Both the position numbers and the translations under genes were made by a program. Below are positions 22,764-35,745 of a stretch of DNA of 64,000 nt, piece by piece. The DNA is from Vicia villosa (taxonomy: Eukaryota; Streptophyta; Magnoliopsida; Fabales; Fabaceae). The stretch covers positions 649,790 through 713,789 of the forward strand of contig NW_026705409.1 in the NCBI RefSeq assembly GCF_029867415.1, read 5' to 3'. A model generated the notes under the pieces. It had not been told where the DNA came from. It saw only the letters and a program-made list of their open reading frames with translations, and made no database searches. The first letter of the stretch is position 1; every line of letters begins with the position of its first letter.

Positions 22764-24153
22764 GGGTAAATATAAGTGTCCCAAATGCAAATGCCGCTAT
22801 GTTTTATGGGCAGTTATAGATGAACATTGTAACAATGGAGATTGTAGTAAGAAATAAATTATTATTATTTTATTTTAAAGTGTAAGAGTTGATGTAATGT
22901 TTTAATTTGTTTTTGTTTTAGTATTACAAGATTAATGTACTTAATATGTATTTGTTTGTTTATGTATTTGAATAGTTAATATGCATTTTAAGAAGGCATG
23001 CTATGCTATGTAATGATATTTTATTAAATATTAATGTTTTATTTAAGTTAATATGTTTTTTTTTTTTAAATAAATAGTGAAATAAATGACATTAAATTAT
23101 TTGAACAAAAATTAAAACACTTAGTAAAAAACATAAAAAATCATAATAAAAAGAGTCTGAAAAGAAATGATCAGGTGAGACATTTATTTGCTTCCATCAC
23201 TCTTAACCATGACCAAAGAGAGTCCTTTTCCATAAGTATCTTGTAGCTTCCTCCACATTATTATCATATCAATTATCAAATAAAAAAGTTTTGAAACAAG
23301 CATAATTCACACGAGTGATTTAAATTCTATCATCAATCGTCATTACTATTACCGGTAAATCCTTGATTTTATGCACTTTTCCTTCCATTTAATTCTTTTG
23401 TATTGTTTTTGTGGTAATTTTAGTGGGAATAAAAATCTGATTTAATCTGAAAAAGATCTTTATTCCTAATTTAGTTAAAAAAATCTAAATCTACCGTATA
23501 AGAAAACAATATGCTTTGAAAATCTCTATAGTATCTTTTTGATTTACACTGAAATTTTAAATTTGTGAGGGTACTTCATGTCTGAAAATTGTTGCCCCAA
23601 CTCCATTTAATTCTATTCACTCTTACGTTTTCTAATTGGATTAAAGTAATGACATAATCTTTGGAAAACGATTTTTTGCACTCTCTTTTCACCCCTGGGT
23701 TGTTTCATTACCAATGCTTCTAAAGCCTCTCCCGAACAACCTAACTATTGGGCGATGGCGCCTAGTTTGAATATTTCACAAATATAACACTGTAATTATC
23801 ATTTCCAAACATCAATGAATCAAATTTTTTTGATAATAACACTAATAAATCAATCAGAGCAATGCTATATATAACATTATTTTTCTCGAAAATATCACGA
23901 AATGGTGTTAGTTATGTTATATTCATTAGCTATATCATAAGTACTATTAAATAGGAAAATGAAAAAAACATATGCATTGTAGTTATATCAAATTATCAAT
24001 TATGAAAAAACGGAAAAAGACACCCTTAATAAAGAATAGCTCACTCTCAAACTATATTTAGTTATATCACCAACTTAGCCCAATTGTAGTTTCATTTTTG
24101 AAAAGAACTATTCATTTCAAAAGCATTATATCAACTTGAAAATTTCAAAAGCA

Positions 24154-24158
24154 TTATA
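24154..24158. repeat. Target-site duplication TTATA, left
   Basis: TTATA precedes the TGTTAGAAC terminus and is repeated at 25367-25371 after CCTTCA. Confidence 0.92.
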
Positions 24159-24736
24159 TGTTAGAACAAGATTTGTTCTGATCAATTATCTTAGTTTTGA
24201 TGATAACAATAATATGAATTTTGCTTAAGATAATATGGTACTCTAATCCAATGCAATTTCCTTTTCAGGAAATATATAAAGAGTACGCATAATTCAGCGC
24301 TCAGAAGCTTTGTCTCAAGGGTTCAGCATGCAACATCAGAACATGGTCTGGCAAGAGATCAGAAGATGGTCGAAGCAGAATCAGAACATGGGTCTATGGA
24401 AGCATCAGAAGAACAAGAGAACAGAAGCACTGAAGTACTAATGGTATCACGCTCAGAAGCACTTCAAGGTCAGAAGATCAGAAGATGCTTTGCACCAAGC
24501 TGTTTGACTCTGATGATATTCAAACGTTGTATTCACAAACATCAGATCAGAAGAAAGTACAAGTGGCAAGCTACGCTGACTGACAAAAGGAACGTTAAAA
24601 GCTATTAAAGGCTACGTCAGTAGACACAGTGTGAACAAGGCTCGAGGTAGTTGACAAAAGCGTATAACATTAAATGCGATGCTGTACGGAACACGCAAAG
24701 CATTAAATGCACTCAACGGTCATCTTCTCCAACGCC

Positions 24737-24744
24737 TATAAATA
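24737..24744 (+). promoter_or_regulatory. TATA box of the copia LTR
   Basis: TATAAATA lies in AACGCCTATAAATATGAAG, about 580 bp into the LTR, where the U3 promoter of a copia LTR is expected. It gives the element a plus-strand orientation. Confidence 0.6.
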
Positions 24745-24986
24745 TGAAGTTCTGATGAGAAGCAAGGTTAACGATCCTGAACAAAAACAACTCAAATTAA
24801 CTTGCTGAAACGCTGTTCAAATTCAAAGCTCAGAATCTTCATCTTCATCAAAGCTCACTACATTGCTGTTGTAATATATTAGTGAGATTAAGCTTAAACG
24901 TTAAGAGAAATATCACAGTTTGTGATTATCGCTTTTAAGAAGCAATTGTAATACTCTTAGAATTGATTACATTAAGTTGTAAGGAA

Positions 24987-25178
24987 CTAGAGTGATCGTG
25001 TGGATCAGAATACTCTAGGAAGTCTTAGAGGTTATCTAAGCAGGTTGTAACTAGAGTGATCGTGTGGATCAGTATACTCTAGAAAAGTCTTAGAGGGTAT
25101 CTAAGCAGTTGTTCCTGGAGTGATCAGTGTGTGATCAGAAGACTCTGGAAGACTTAGTTGCTGACTAAGTGGAGAACC
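24987..25178 (+). repeat. Three 64-bp tandem repeats in the copia LTR
   Basis: CTAGAGTGATCGTGTGGATC starts at 24987 and 25051, and a diverged third copy (CTGGAGTGATCAGTGTG) starts at 25115. They lie downstream of the TATA box in the presumed R/U5 part. Confidence 0.8.
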
Positions 25179-25366
25179 ATTGTAATCCGTGCGATTAGTG
25201 GATTAAATCCTCAGTTGAGGTAAATCATCTCTGCGGGGGTGGACTGGAGTAGTTTAGTTAACAACGAACCAGGATAAAAATAACTGTGCAATTTATTTTT
25301 ATCTGTCAAGTTTTTAAAGCTACACTTATTCAAACCCCCCCTTTCTAAGTGTTTTTCTATCCTTCA

Positions 25367-25371
25367 TTATA
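25367..25371. repeat. Target-site duplication TTATA, right
   Basis: Partner of 24154-24158; unit 6 continues with GCAACTTCAAAATATT. Confidence 0.92.
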
Positions 25372-25980
25372 GCAACTTCAAAATATTTGAGAGTTGAGTC
25401 TAGTTTAAAGGTGAAAGCAACTACCATAAAATTATCAACTATGAGATGTGCTGTTTGTGGTCTATTTTTGTATGATGGTCATGTAGACGTAAAAGACAAA
25501 TTATATTTGGAGAGAAAAATTAACGGTTGAAAAAGATAAAATTAATTAACGGGTTAAATATGTTTTTAGTATTTATAAATATCTTAAATTTTATTTCTAG
25601 ACCTTAATACAAAATTTTTAAGCATGCAATTGTAGCCTCTTTTATTTTTGAAAATTTTGAAAATTATTTAATTATCCTTTAGCCAGCATGATTTTATTTA
25701 GTTTGAATAAAAATAGTCTAATAATGGTTTTTGTCATTTAGCAAATAAAAGATGTATAGTGATGTGATGTAAGCTGAAATTGTCAAAGCATGGGAAAATT
25801 TTCATAATACCCAATTGAGAAAATATTGAAAGCCAAAGCCAAAAACCATGTTCAAGATTCTACTTAACAACACTCTTGTTTCTTTACACTTCACACTTTA
25901 CTTACCAACACTCTTGCTTCTTCACACTTCACACTGTTGCTTCATATTTTCTACCTGATTCACTTTAAAAAACGGGAAAC

Positions 25981-26214
25981 ATGTTGATATGCGTTGCTTC
26001 AGGATGTATGGCTTCCGGAAGCCTCGACACCATAGAAAACGACGATGGTAACGCTTGCCATGTCTGTGATAGTGTATTTGATAACGGGAAAAAATTGAAA
26101 GATCATTTGAAAACACATTCGGGTAAATATAAGTGTCCCAAATGCAAGTGCCGCTATGTTTTATGGGCAGTTATAGATGAACATTGTCACAATGGAGATT
26201 GTAGTAAGAAATAA
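25981..26214 (+). CDS. Small two-zinc-finger protein, copy 6 (77 aa, majority sequence)
   Basis: It encodes the majority protein of the array, with all ligands of both fingers. It carries a synonymous ACA for Thr45 where most copies have ACG. The copia LTR lies about 600 bp upstream, so if this copy is transcribed the LTR promoter could be involved; that is speculation. Confidence 0.5.
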   Translation: MLICVASGCMASGSLDTIENDDGNACHVCDSVFDNGKKLKDHLKTHSGKYKCPKCKCRYVLWAVIDEHCHNGDCSKK

Positions 26215-27149
26215 ATTATTATTATTTTATTTTAGTGTGTAAGAGTTGATGTAATGTTTTAATTTGTTTTTGTTTTAGTATTACAAGATTAATGTACTTA
26301 ATATGTATTTGTTTGTTTATGTATTTGAATAGTTAATATGCATTTTAAGAAGGCATGCTATGCTATGTAATGATATTTTATTAAATATTAATGTTTTATT
26401 TAAGTTAATATGTTTTTTTAAATAAATAGTGAAATAAATGACATTAAATTATTTGAACAAAAATTAAAACACTTAGTAAAAAACATAAAAAATCATGATA
26501 AAAAGAGTCTGAAAAGAAATGATCAGGTGAGACATTTATTTGCTTCCATCACTCTTAACCATGACCAAAGAGAGTCCTTTTCCATAAGTATCTTGTAGCT
26601 TCCTCCACATTATTATCATATCAATTATCAAATTAAAAAGTTTTGAAACAAGCATAATTCACACGAGTGATTTAAATTCTATCATCAATCGTCATTACTA
26701 TTACCGGTAAATCCTTGATTTTATGCACTTTTCCTTCCATTTAATTCTTTTGTATGGTTTTTGTGGTAATTTTAGTGGGAATAAAAATCTGATTTAATCT
26801 GAAAAAGATCTTTATTCCTAATTTAGTTAAAAAAAATCTAAATCTACCGTATAAGAAAACAATATGCTCTAAAAATCTCTATAGTATCTTTTTGATTTAC
26901 ACTGAAATTTTAAATTTGTGAGGATACTTCATGTCTAAAAATTGTTGCCCCAACTCCATTTAATTCTATTCACTCTTACGTTTTCTAATTGGATTAAAGT
27001 AATGACATAATCTTTGGAAAACGATTTTTTGCACTCTCTATTCACCCTTTCATATTCTTTCATGTGCTTTGCCTTTGTAATAATGGGTTGTTTCATTACC
27101 AATGCTTCTAAAGCCTCTCCCGAACAACCTAACTATTGGGCGATGGCGC

Positions 27150-29324
27150 CTAGTTTGAATATTTCACAAATATAACACTGTAATTATCATTTCCAAACAT
27201 CAATGAATCAAATTTGTTGATAATAACATTAATAAATCAATCAGAGCAATGCTATATATAACATTATTTTTCTCGAAAATATCATGAAATGGTGTTAGTT
27301 ATGTTATATTCATTAGCTATATCATAAGTACTATTAAATAGGAAAATGAAAAAAACATATTCATTGTAGTTATATCAAATTATCAATTATGAAAAAAACG
27401 GAAAAAGACACCCTTAATAAAGAATAGCTCACTCTCAAACTATATTTAGTTATATCACCAACTTAGCCCAATTGTAGTTTCATTTTTGAAAAGAACTATT
27501 CATTTCAAAAGCATTATATCAACTTGAAAATTTCAAAAGCATTATAGCAACTTCAAAATATTTGAGAGTTGAGTCTAGTTTAAAGGTGAAAGCAACTACC
27601 ATAAAATTATCAACTATGAGATGTGCTGTTTGTGGTCTATTTTTGTATGATGGTCATGTAGACGTAAAAGACAAATTATATTTGGAGAGAGAAATTAACG
27701 GTTGAAAAAGATAAAATTAATTAACGGGTTAAATATGTTTTTAGTATTTATAAATATCTTAAATTTTATTTCTAGACCTTAATACAAAATTTTTAAGCAT
27801 GCAATTGTAGCCTCTTTTATTTTTGAAAATTTTGAAAATTATTTAATTATCCTTTAGCCAGCATGATTTTATTTAGTTTGAATAAAAATAGTCTAATAAT
27901 GGTTTTTGTCATTTAGCAAATAAAAGATGTATAGTGATGTGATGTAAGCTGAAATTGTCAAAGCATGGGAAAATTTTCATAATACCCAATTGAGAAAATA
28001 TTGAAAGCCAAAGCCAAAAACCATGTTCAAGATTCTACTTAACAACACTCTTGTTTCTTTACACTTCACACTTTACTTACCAACACTCTTGCTTCTTCAC
28101 ACTTCACACTGTTGCTTCATATTTTCTACCTGATTCACTTTAAAAAACGGGAAACATGTTGATATGCGTTGCTTCAGGATGTATGGCTTCCGGAAGCCTC
28201 GACACCATAGAAAACGACGATGGTAACACTTGCCATGTCTGTGATAGTGTATTTGATAACGGGAAAAAATTGAAAGATCATTCGAAAACGCATTCGGGTA
28301 AATATAAGTGTCCCAAATGCAAGTGCCGCTATGTTTTATGGGCAGTTATAGATGAACATTGTCACAATGGAGATTGTAGTAAGAAATAAATTATTATTAT
28401 TTTATTTTAGTGTGTAAGAGTTGATGTAATGTTTTAATTTGTTTTTGTTTTAGTATTACAAGATTAATGTACTTAATATGTATTTGTTTGTTTATGTATT
28501 TGAATAGTTAATATGCATTTTAAGAAGGCATGCTATGCTATGTAATGATATTTTATTAAATATTAATGTTTTATTTAAGGTAATATGTTTTTTTAAATAA
28601 ATAGTGAAATAAATGACATTAAATTATTTGAACAAAAATTAAAACACTTAGTAAAAAACATAAAAAATCATGATAAAAAGAGTCTGAAAAGAAATGATCA
28701 GGTGAGACATTTATTTGCTTCCATCACTCTTAACCATGACCAAAGAGAGTCCTTTTCCATAAGTATCTTGTAGCTTCCTCCACATTATTATCATATCAAT
28801 TATCAAATTAAAAAGTTTTGAAACAAGCATAATTCACACGAGTGATTTAAATTCTATCATCAATCGTCATTACTATTACCGGTAAATCCTTGATTTTATG
28901 CACTTTTCCTTCCATTTAATTCTTTTGTATGGTTTTTGTGGTAATTTTAGTGGGAATAAAAATCTGATTTAATCTGAAAAAGATCTTTATTCCTAATTTA
29001 GTTAAAAAAAATCTAAATCTACCGTATAAGAAAACAATATGCTCTAAAAATCTCTATAGTATCTTTTTGATTTACACTGAAATTTTAAATTTGTGAGGAT
29101 ACTTCATGTCTAAAAATTGTTGCCCCAACTCCATTTAATTCTATTCACTCTTACGTTTTCTAATTGGATTAAAGTAATGACATAATCTTTGGAAAACGAT
29201 TTTTTGCACTCTCTATTCACCCTTTCATATTCTTTCATGTGCTTTGCCTTTGTAATAATGGGTTGTTTCATTACCAATGCTTCTAAAGCCTCTCCCGAAC
29301 AACCTAACTATTGGGCGATGGCGC
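27150..29324 (+). repeat. Array unit 7
   Basis: Unit of 2175 bp, uninterrupted, long 3' end. Close to unit 6 throughout (ATACCCAATTGAG, AATCATGATAAAAAG, AGTTAAAAAAAATC), so these two look like recent sister copies. Confidence 0.93.
28156..28389 (+). CDS. Small two-zinc-finger protein, copy 7 (77 aa)
   Basis: Differs from the majority by Thr25 and Ser43 (TCG for TTG). Position 43 lies between the two His ligands of finger 1, in its recognition helix end; the ligands themselves are kept. Confidence 0.5.
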   Translation: MLICVASGCMASGSLDTIENDDGNTCHVCDSVFDNGKKLKDHSKTHSGKYKCPKCKCRYVLWAVIDEHCHNGDCSKK

Positions 29325-31464
29325 CTAGTTTGAATATTTCACAAATATAACACTGTAATTATCATTTCCAAACATCAATGAATCAAATTTGTTGATAATA
29401 ACATTAATAAATCAATCAGAGCAATGCTATATATAACATTATTTTTCTCGAAAATATCATGAAATGGTGTTAGTTATGTTATATTCATTAGCTATATCAT
29501 AAGTACTATTAAATAGGAAAATGAAAAAAACATATTCATTGTAGTTATATCAAATTATCAATTATGAAAAAACGGAAAAAGACACCCTTAATAAAGAATA
29601 GCTCACTCTCAAACTATATTTAGTTATATCACCAACTTAGCCCAATTGTAGTTTCATTTTTGAAAAGAACTATTCATTTCAAAAGCATTATATCAACTTG
29701 AAAATTTCAAAAGCATTATAGCAACTTCAAAATATTTGAGAGTTGAGTCTAGTTTAAAGGTGAAAGCAACTACCATAAAATTATCAACTATGAGATGTGC
29801 TGTTTGTGGTCTATTTTTGTATGATGGTCATGTAGACGTAAAAGACAAATTATATTTGGAGAGAGAAATTAACGGTTGAAAAAGATAAAATTAATTAACG
29901 GGTTAAATATGTTTTTAGTATTTATAAATATCTTAAATTTTATTTCTAGACCTTAATACAAAATTTTTAAGCATGCAATTGTAGCCTCTTTTATTTTTGA
30001 AAATTTTGAAAATTATTTAATTATCCTTTAGCCAGCATGATTTTATTTAGTTTGAATAAAAATAGTCTAATAATGGTTTTTGTCATTTAGCAAATAAAAG
30101 ATGTATAGTGATGTGATGTAAGCTGAAATTGTCAAAGCAAGGGAAAATTTTCATAATACCTAATTGGGAAAATATTGAAAGCCAAAGCCAAAAACCATGT
30201 TTAAGATTCTACTTAACAACACTCTTGTTTCTTTACACTTCACACTTTACTTACCAACACTCTTGCTTCTTCACACTTCACACTGTTGCTTCATATTTTC
30301 TACCTGATTCACTTTAAAAAACGGGAAACATGTTGATATGCGTTGCTTCAGGATGTATGGCTTCCGGAAGCCTCGACACCATAGAAAACGACGATGGTAA
30401 CGCTTGCCATGTCTGTGATAGTGTATTTGATAACGGGAAAAAATTGAAAGATCATTTGAAAACGCATTCGGGTAAATATAAGTGTCCCAAATGCAAGTGC
30501 CGCTATGTTTTATGGGCAGTTATAGATGAACATTGTCACAATGGAGATTGTAGTAAGAAATAAATTATTATTATTTTATTTTAGTGTGTAAGAGTTGATG
30601 TAATGTTTTAATTTGTTTTTGTTTTAGTATTACAAGATTAATGTACTTAATATGTATTTGTTTGTTTATGTATTTGAATAGTTAATATGCATTTTAAGAA
30701 GGCATGCTATGCTATGTAATGATATTTTATTAAATATTAATGTTTTATTTAAGTTAATATGTTTTTTTTTAAATAAATAGTGAAATAAATGACATTAAAT
30801 TATTTGAACAAAAATTAAAACACTTAGTAAAAAACATAAAAAATCATAATAAAAAGAGTCTGAAAAGAAATGATCAGGTGAGACATTTATTTGCTTCCAT
30901 CACTCTTAACCATGACCAAAGAGAGTCCTTTTCCATAAGTATCTTGTAGCTTCCTCCACATTATTATCATATCAATTATCAAATTAAAAAGTTTTGAAAC
31001 AAGCATAATTCACACGAGTGATTTAAATTCTATCATCAATCGTCATTACTATTACCGGTAAATCCTTGATTTTATGCACTTTTCCTTCCATTTAATTCTT
31101 TTGTAGGGTTTTTGTGGTAATTTTAGTGGGAATAAAAATCTGATTTAATCTGAAAAAGATCTTTATTCCTAATTTAGTTAAAAAAATCTAAATCTACCGT
31201 ATAAGAAAACAATATGCTCTAAAAATCTCTATAGTATCTTTTTGATTTACACTGAAATTTTAAATTTGTGAGGATACTTCATGTCTAAAAATTGTTGCCC
31301 CAACTCCATTTAATTCTATTCACTCTTACGTTTTCTAATTGGATTAAAGTAATGACATAATCTTTGGAAAACGATTTATTGCACTCTCTATTCACCCTTG
31401 GGTTGTTTCATTACCAATGCTTCTAAAGCCTCTCCCGAACAACCTAACTATTGGGCGATGGCGC
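29325..31464 (+). repeat. Array unit 8
   Basis: Unit of 2140 bp, uninterrupted, with the 35-bp deletion that removes the MGC mini-ORF start at its 3' end. Confidence 0.93.
30330..30563 (+). CDS. Small two-zinc-finger protein, copy 8 (77 aa, majority sequence)
   Basis: Protein identical to copies 6 and 9, with Thr45 encoded by ACG. Both fingers are complete. Confidence 0.5.
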   Translation: MLICVASGCMASGSLDTIENDDGNACHVCDSVFDNGKKLKDHLKTHSGKYKCPKCKCRYVLWAVIDEHCHNGDCSKK

Positions 31465-33597
31465 CTAGTTTGAATATTTCACAAATATAACACTATAATT
31501 ATCATTTCCAAACATCAATGAATCAACTTTTTTTGATAATAACATTAATAAATCAATCAGAGCAATGCTATATATAACATTATTTTTCTCGAAAATATCA
31601 CGAAATGGTGTTAGTTATGTTATATTCATTAGCTATATCATAAGTACTATTAAATAGGAAAATGAAAAAAACATATTCATTGTAGTTATATCAAATTATC
31701 AATTATGAAAAAACGGAAAAAGACACCCTTAATAAAGAATAGCTCACTCTCAAACTATATTTAGTTATATCACCAACTTAGCCCAATTGTAGTTTCATTT
31801 TTGAAAAGAACTATTCATTTCAAAAGCATTATATCAACTTGAAAATTTCAAAAGCATTATAGCAACTTCAAAATATTTGAGAGTTGAGTCTAGTTTAAAG
31901 GTGAAAGCAACTACCATAAAATTATCAACTATGAGATGTGCTGTTTGTGGTCTATTTTTGTATGATGGTCATGTAGACGTAAAAGACAAATTATATTTGG
32001 AGAGAGAAATTAACGGTTGAAAAAGATAAAATTAATTAACGGGTTAAATATGTTTTTAGTATTTATAAATATCTTAAATTTTATTTCTAGACCTTAATAC
32101 AAATTTTTTAAGCATGCAATTGTAGTCTCTTTTATTTTTGAAAATTATTTAATTATCCTTTAGCCAGCATGATTTTTTTTAATTTGAATAAAAATAGTCT
32201 AATAATGGTTTTTGTCATTTAGCAAATAAAAGATGTATAGTGATGTGATGTAAGCTGAAATTGTCAAAGCATGGGAAAATTTTCATAATACCTAATTGGG
32301 AAAATATTGAAAGCCAAAGCCAAAAACCATGTTTAAGATTCTACTTAACAACACTCTTGTTTCTTTACACTTCACACTTTACTTACCAACACTCTTGCTT
32401 CTTCACACTTCACACTGTTGCTTCATATTTTCTACCTGATTCACTTTAAAAAACGGGAAACATGTTGATATGCGTTGCTTCAGGATGTATGGCTTCCGGA
32501 AGCCTCGACACCATAGAAAACGACGATGGTAACGCTTGCCATGTCTGTGATAGTGTATTTGATAACGGGAAAAAATTGAAAGATCATTTGAAAACGCATT
32601 CGGGTAAATATAAGTGTCCCAAATGCAAGTGCCGCTATGTTTTATGGGCAGTTATAGATGAACATTGTCACAATGGAGATTGTAGTAAGAAATAAATTAT
32701 TATTATTTTATTTTAGTGTGTAAGAGTTGATGTAATGTTTTAATTTGTTTTTGTTTTAGTATTACAAGATTAATGTACTTAATATGTATTTGTTTGTTTA
32801 TGTATTTGAATAGTTAATATGCATTTTAAGAAGGCATGCTATGCTATGTAATGATATTTTATTAAATATTAATGTTTTATTTAAGTTAATATGTTTTTTT
32901 TTTAAATAAATAGTGAAATAAATGACATTAAATTATTTGAACAAAAATTAAAACACTTAGTAAAAAACATAAAAAATCATAATAAAAAGAGTCTGAAAAG
33001 AAATGATCAGGTGAGACATTTATTTGCTTCCATCACTCTTAACCATGACCAAAGAGAGTCCTTTTCCATAAGTATCTTGTAGCTTCCTCCACATTATTAT
33101 CATATCAATTATCAAATTAAAAAGTTTTGAAACAAGCATAATTCACACGAGTGATTTAAATTCTATCATCAATCATCATTACTATTACCGGTAAATCCTT
33201 GATTTTATGCACTTTTCCTTCCATTTAATTCTTTTGTATGGTTTTTGTGGTAATTTTAGTGGGAATAAAAATCTGATTTAATCTGAAAAAGATCTTTATT
33301 CCTAATTTAGTTAAAAAAATCTAAATCTACCGTATAAGAAAACAATATGCTCTAAAAATCTCTATAGTATCTTTTTGATTTACACTGAAATTTTAAATTT
33401 GTGAGGATACTTCATGTCTAAAAATTGTTGCCCCAACTCCATTTAATTCTATTCACTCTTACGTTTTCTAATTGGATTAAAGTAATGACATAATCTTTGG
33501 AAAACGATTTTTTGCACTCTCTATTCACCCTTGGGTTGTTTCATTACCAATGCTTCTAAAGCCTCTCCCGAACAACCTAACTATTGGGCGATGGCGC
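31465..33597 (+). repeat. Array unit 9
   Basis: Unit of 2133 bp, short 3' end. A 9-bp-class deletion removes one TTTTGAAAA step near 32135 relative to its neighbours. Confidence 0.93.
32462..32695 (+). CDS. Small two-zinc-finger protein, copy 9 (77 aa, majority sequence)
   Basis: Protein identical to copies 6 and 8. All zinc ligands are present. Confidence 0.5.
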   Translation: MLICVASGCMASGSLDTIENDDGNACHVCDSVFDNGKKLKDHLKTHSGKYKCPKCKCRYVLWAVIDEHCHNGDCSKK

Positions 33598-35745
33598 CTA
33601 GTTTGAATATTTCACAAATATAACACTGTAATTATCATTTCCAAACATCAATGAATCAAATTTTTTTGATAATAACATTAATAAATCAATCAGAGCAATG
33701 CTATATATAACATTATTTTTCTCGAAAATATCACGAAATGGTGTTAGTTATGTTATATTCATTAGCTATATCATAAGTACTATTAAATAGGAAAATGAAA
33801 AAAACATATTCATTGTAGTTATATCAAATTATCAATTATGAAAAAACGGAAAAAGACACCCTTAATAAAGAATAGCTCACTCTCAAACTATATTTAGTTA
33901 TATCACCAACTTAGCCCAATTGTAGTTTCATTTTTGAAAAGAACTATTCATTTCAAAAGCATTATATCAACTTGAAAATTTCAAAAGCATTATAGCAACT
34001 TCAAAATATTTGAGAGTTGAGTCTAGTTTAAAGGTGAAAGCAACTACCATAAAATTATCAACTATGAGATGTGCTGTTTGTGGTCTATTTTTGTATGATG
34101 GTCATGTAGACGTAAAAGACAAATTATATTTGGAGAGAGAAATTAACGGTTGAAAAAGATAAAATTAATTAACGGGTTAAATATGTTTTTAGTATTTATA
34201 AATATCTTAAATTTTATTTCTAGACCTTAATACAAAAATTTTAAGCATGTAATTGTAGTCTCTTCTATTTTTGAAAATTTTGAAAATTATTTAATTATCC
34301 TTTAGCCATCATGATTTTTTTTTTAGTTTGAATAAAAATAGTCTAATAATGGTTTTTGTCATTTAGCAAATAAAAGATGTATAGTGATGTGATGTAAGCT
34401 GAAATTGTCAAAGCATGGGAAAATTTTCATAATACCTAATTGAGAAAATATTGAAAGCCAAAGCCAAAAACCATGTTCAAGATTCTACTTAACAACACTC
34501 TTGTTTCTTTACACTTCACACTTTACTTACCAACACTCTTGCTTCTTCACACTTCACACTTCATACTGTTGCTTCATATTTTCTACCTGATTCACTTTAA
34601 AAAACGGGAAACATGTTGATATGCGTTGCTTCAGGATGTATGGCTTCCGTAAGCAGCGACACCATAGAAAACAACGATGGTAACGCTTGCCATGTCTGTG
34701 ACAGTGTATTTGATAACGAGAAAAAATTGAAAGATCATTTGAAAACTTATTCGGGTAAATATAAGTGTCCCAAATGCAAGTGCCGCTATGTTTTATGGGC
34801 AGTTATAGATGAACATTGTAACAATGGAGATTGTAGTAAGAAATAAATTATTATTATTTTATTTTAGTGTGTAAGAGTTGATGTAATGTTTTAATTTGTT
34901 TTTGTTTTAGTATTACAAGATTAATGTACTTAATATGTATTTGTTTGTTTATGTATTTGAATAGTTAATATGCATTTGAAGAAGGCATGCTATGCTATGT
35001 AGTGATATTTTATTAAATATTAATGTTTTATTTAAGTTAATATTTTTTTTAATTAAATAGTGAAATAAATGACATTAAATTATTTGAACAAAAATTAAAA
35101 CACTTAGTAAAAAACATAAAAAATCATAATAAAAAGAGTCTGAAAAGAAATTATCAGGAGAGACATTTATTTGCTTCCATCACTCTTAACAATGACCAAA
35201 GAGAGTCCTTTTCCATAAGTATCTTGTAGCTTCCTCCACATTATTATCATATCAATTATCAAATTAAAAAGTTTTGAAACATGCATAATTCACACGAGTG
35301 ATTTTAATTCTATCATCAATCGTCATTACTATTTACCGGTAAATCCTTGATTTTATGCACTTTTCCTTCCATTTAATTCTTTTGTATGGTTTTTGTGGTA
35401 ATTTTAGTGGGAAAAAAATCTGATTTAATCTGAAAAAGATCTTTATTCCTAATTTAGTTAAAAAAATCTGACATCTACCGTATAAGAAAACAATATGCTT
35501 TGAAAATCTCTATAGTATCTTTTTGATTTACACTGAAATTTTAAATTTGTGAGGATACTTCATGTCTAAAAATTGTTGCCCCAACTCCATTTAATTCTAT
35601 TCACTCTTACGTTTTCTAATTGGATTAAAGTAATGACATAATCTTTGGAAAACGATTTTTTGCACTCTCTATTCACCCTTGGGTTGTTTCATTACCAATG
35701 CTTCTAAAGCCTCTCCCGAACAACCTAACTATTGGGCGATGGCGC
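33598..35745 (+). repeat. Array unit 10
   Basis: Unit of 2148 bp, short 3' end. Its ORF region is of the unit-2 type (CACTTCACACTTCATACTG upstream, TGCATTTGAAGAAGG downstream), although it lies at the other end of the array. Confidence 0.93.
34613..34846 (+). CDS. Small two-zinc-finger protein, copy 10 (divergent, 77 aa)
   Basis: Same protein as copy 2 from Met1: Val13, Ser15, Asn21, Glu36, Tyr46, Asn70. Finger 1 lacks its last His; finger 2 keeps the C2HC set. The extra upstream ATG of copy 2 is absent here (ACGGGAAAC). Confidence 0.42.
   Translation: MLICVASGCMASVSSDTIENNDGNACHVCDSVFDNEKKLKDHLKTYSGKYKCPKCKCRYVLWAVIDEHCNNGDCSKK

Larger units (their letters stand above)
16146..22857 (+). 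pseudogene. Zinc-finger ORF copy 5, split by the transposon nest
   Basis: The 5' part is 16146-16285; the 3' part resumes at 22764 and ends at 22857. It has the same Phe26 loss, residues 13-16 and codon-47 interruption as copy 3, as expected for a segmental duplicate rather than a separate event. Confidence 0.85.
15142..23761 (+). repeat. Array unit 5, interrupted by the same LTR/CACTA nest as unit 3
   Basis: This is a near-identical duplicate of unit 3, displaced by 10,785 bp, with the same disabling changes in both ORFs, the same insertion point and the same 5-bp duplication. About 2.14 kb remains without the insertion; short 3' end (CACCCCTGGGTTG). Confidence 0.93.
24159..25366 (+). mobile_element. 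Ty1/copia solo LTR, SIRE/Maximus-like (1208 bp)
   Basis: It starts TGTTAGAACAAGATTTGTTC and ends CTTTCTAAGTGTTTTTCTATCCTTCA-type sequence with TG...CA termini and a TTATA duplication. The start and the many TCAGAAG/ATCAGAA repeats are familiar from legume SIRE/Maximus copia LTRs. No internal region, primer-binding site or polyprotein is present, so it is a solo LTR. An 80-codon frame at 24366 inside it is incidental. Confidence 0.88.
23762..27149 (+). repeat. Array unit 6, interrupted by a copia solo LTR
   Basis: About 2175 bp of unit remain without the insertion and one target duplication; long 3' end. A stop codon (CCCAATTGAG) closes the frame that is open upstream of the zinc-finger ORF in some other units. 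Confidence 0.93.

Noticed and set aside
24366..24608. 80-codon frame inside the copia LTR
   Set aside because: LTR repeats of the TCAGAAG type create it; it has no domain and LTRs do not normally encode proteins.
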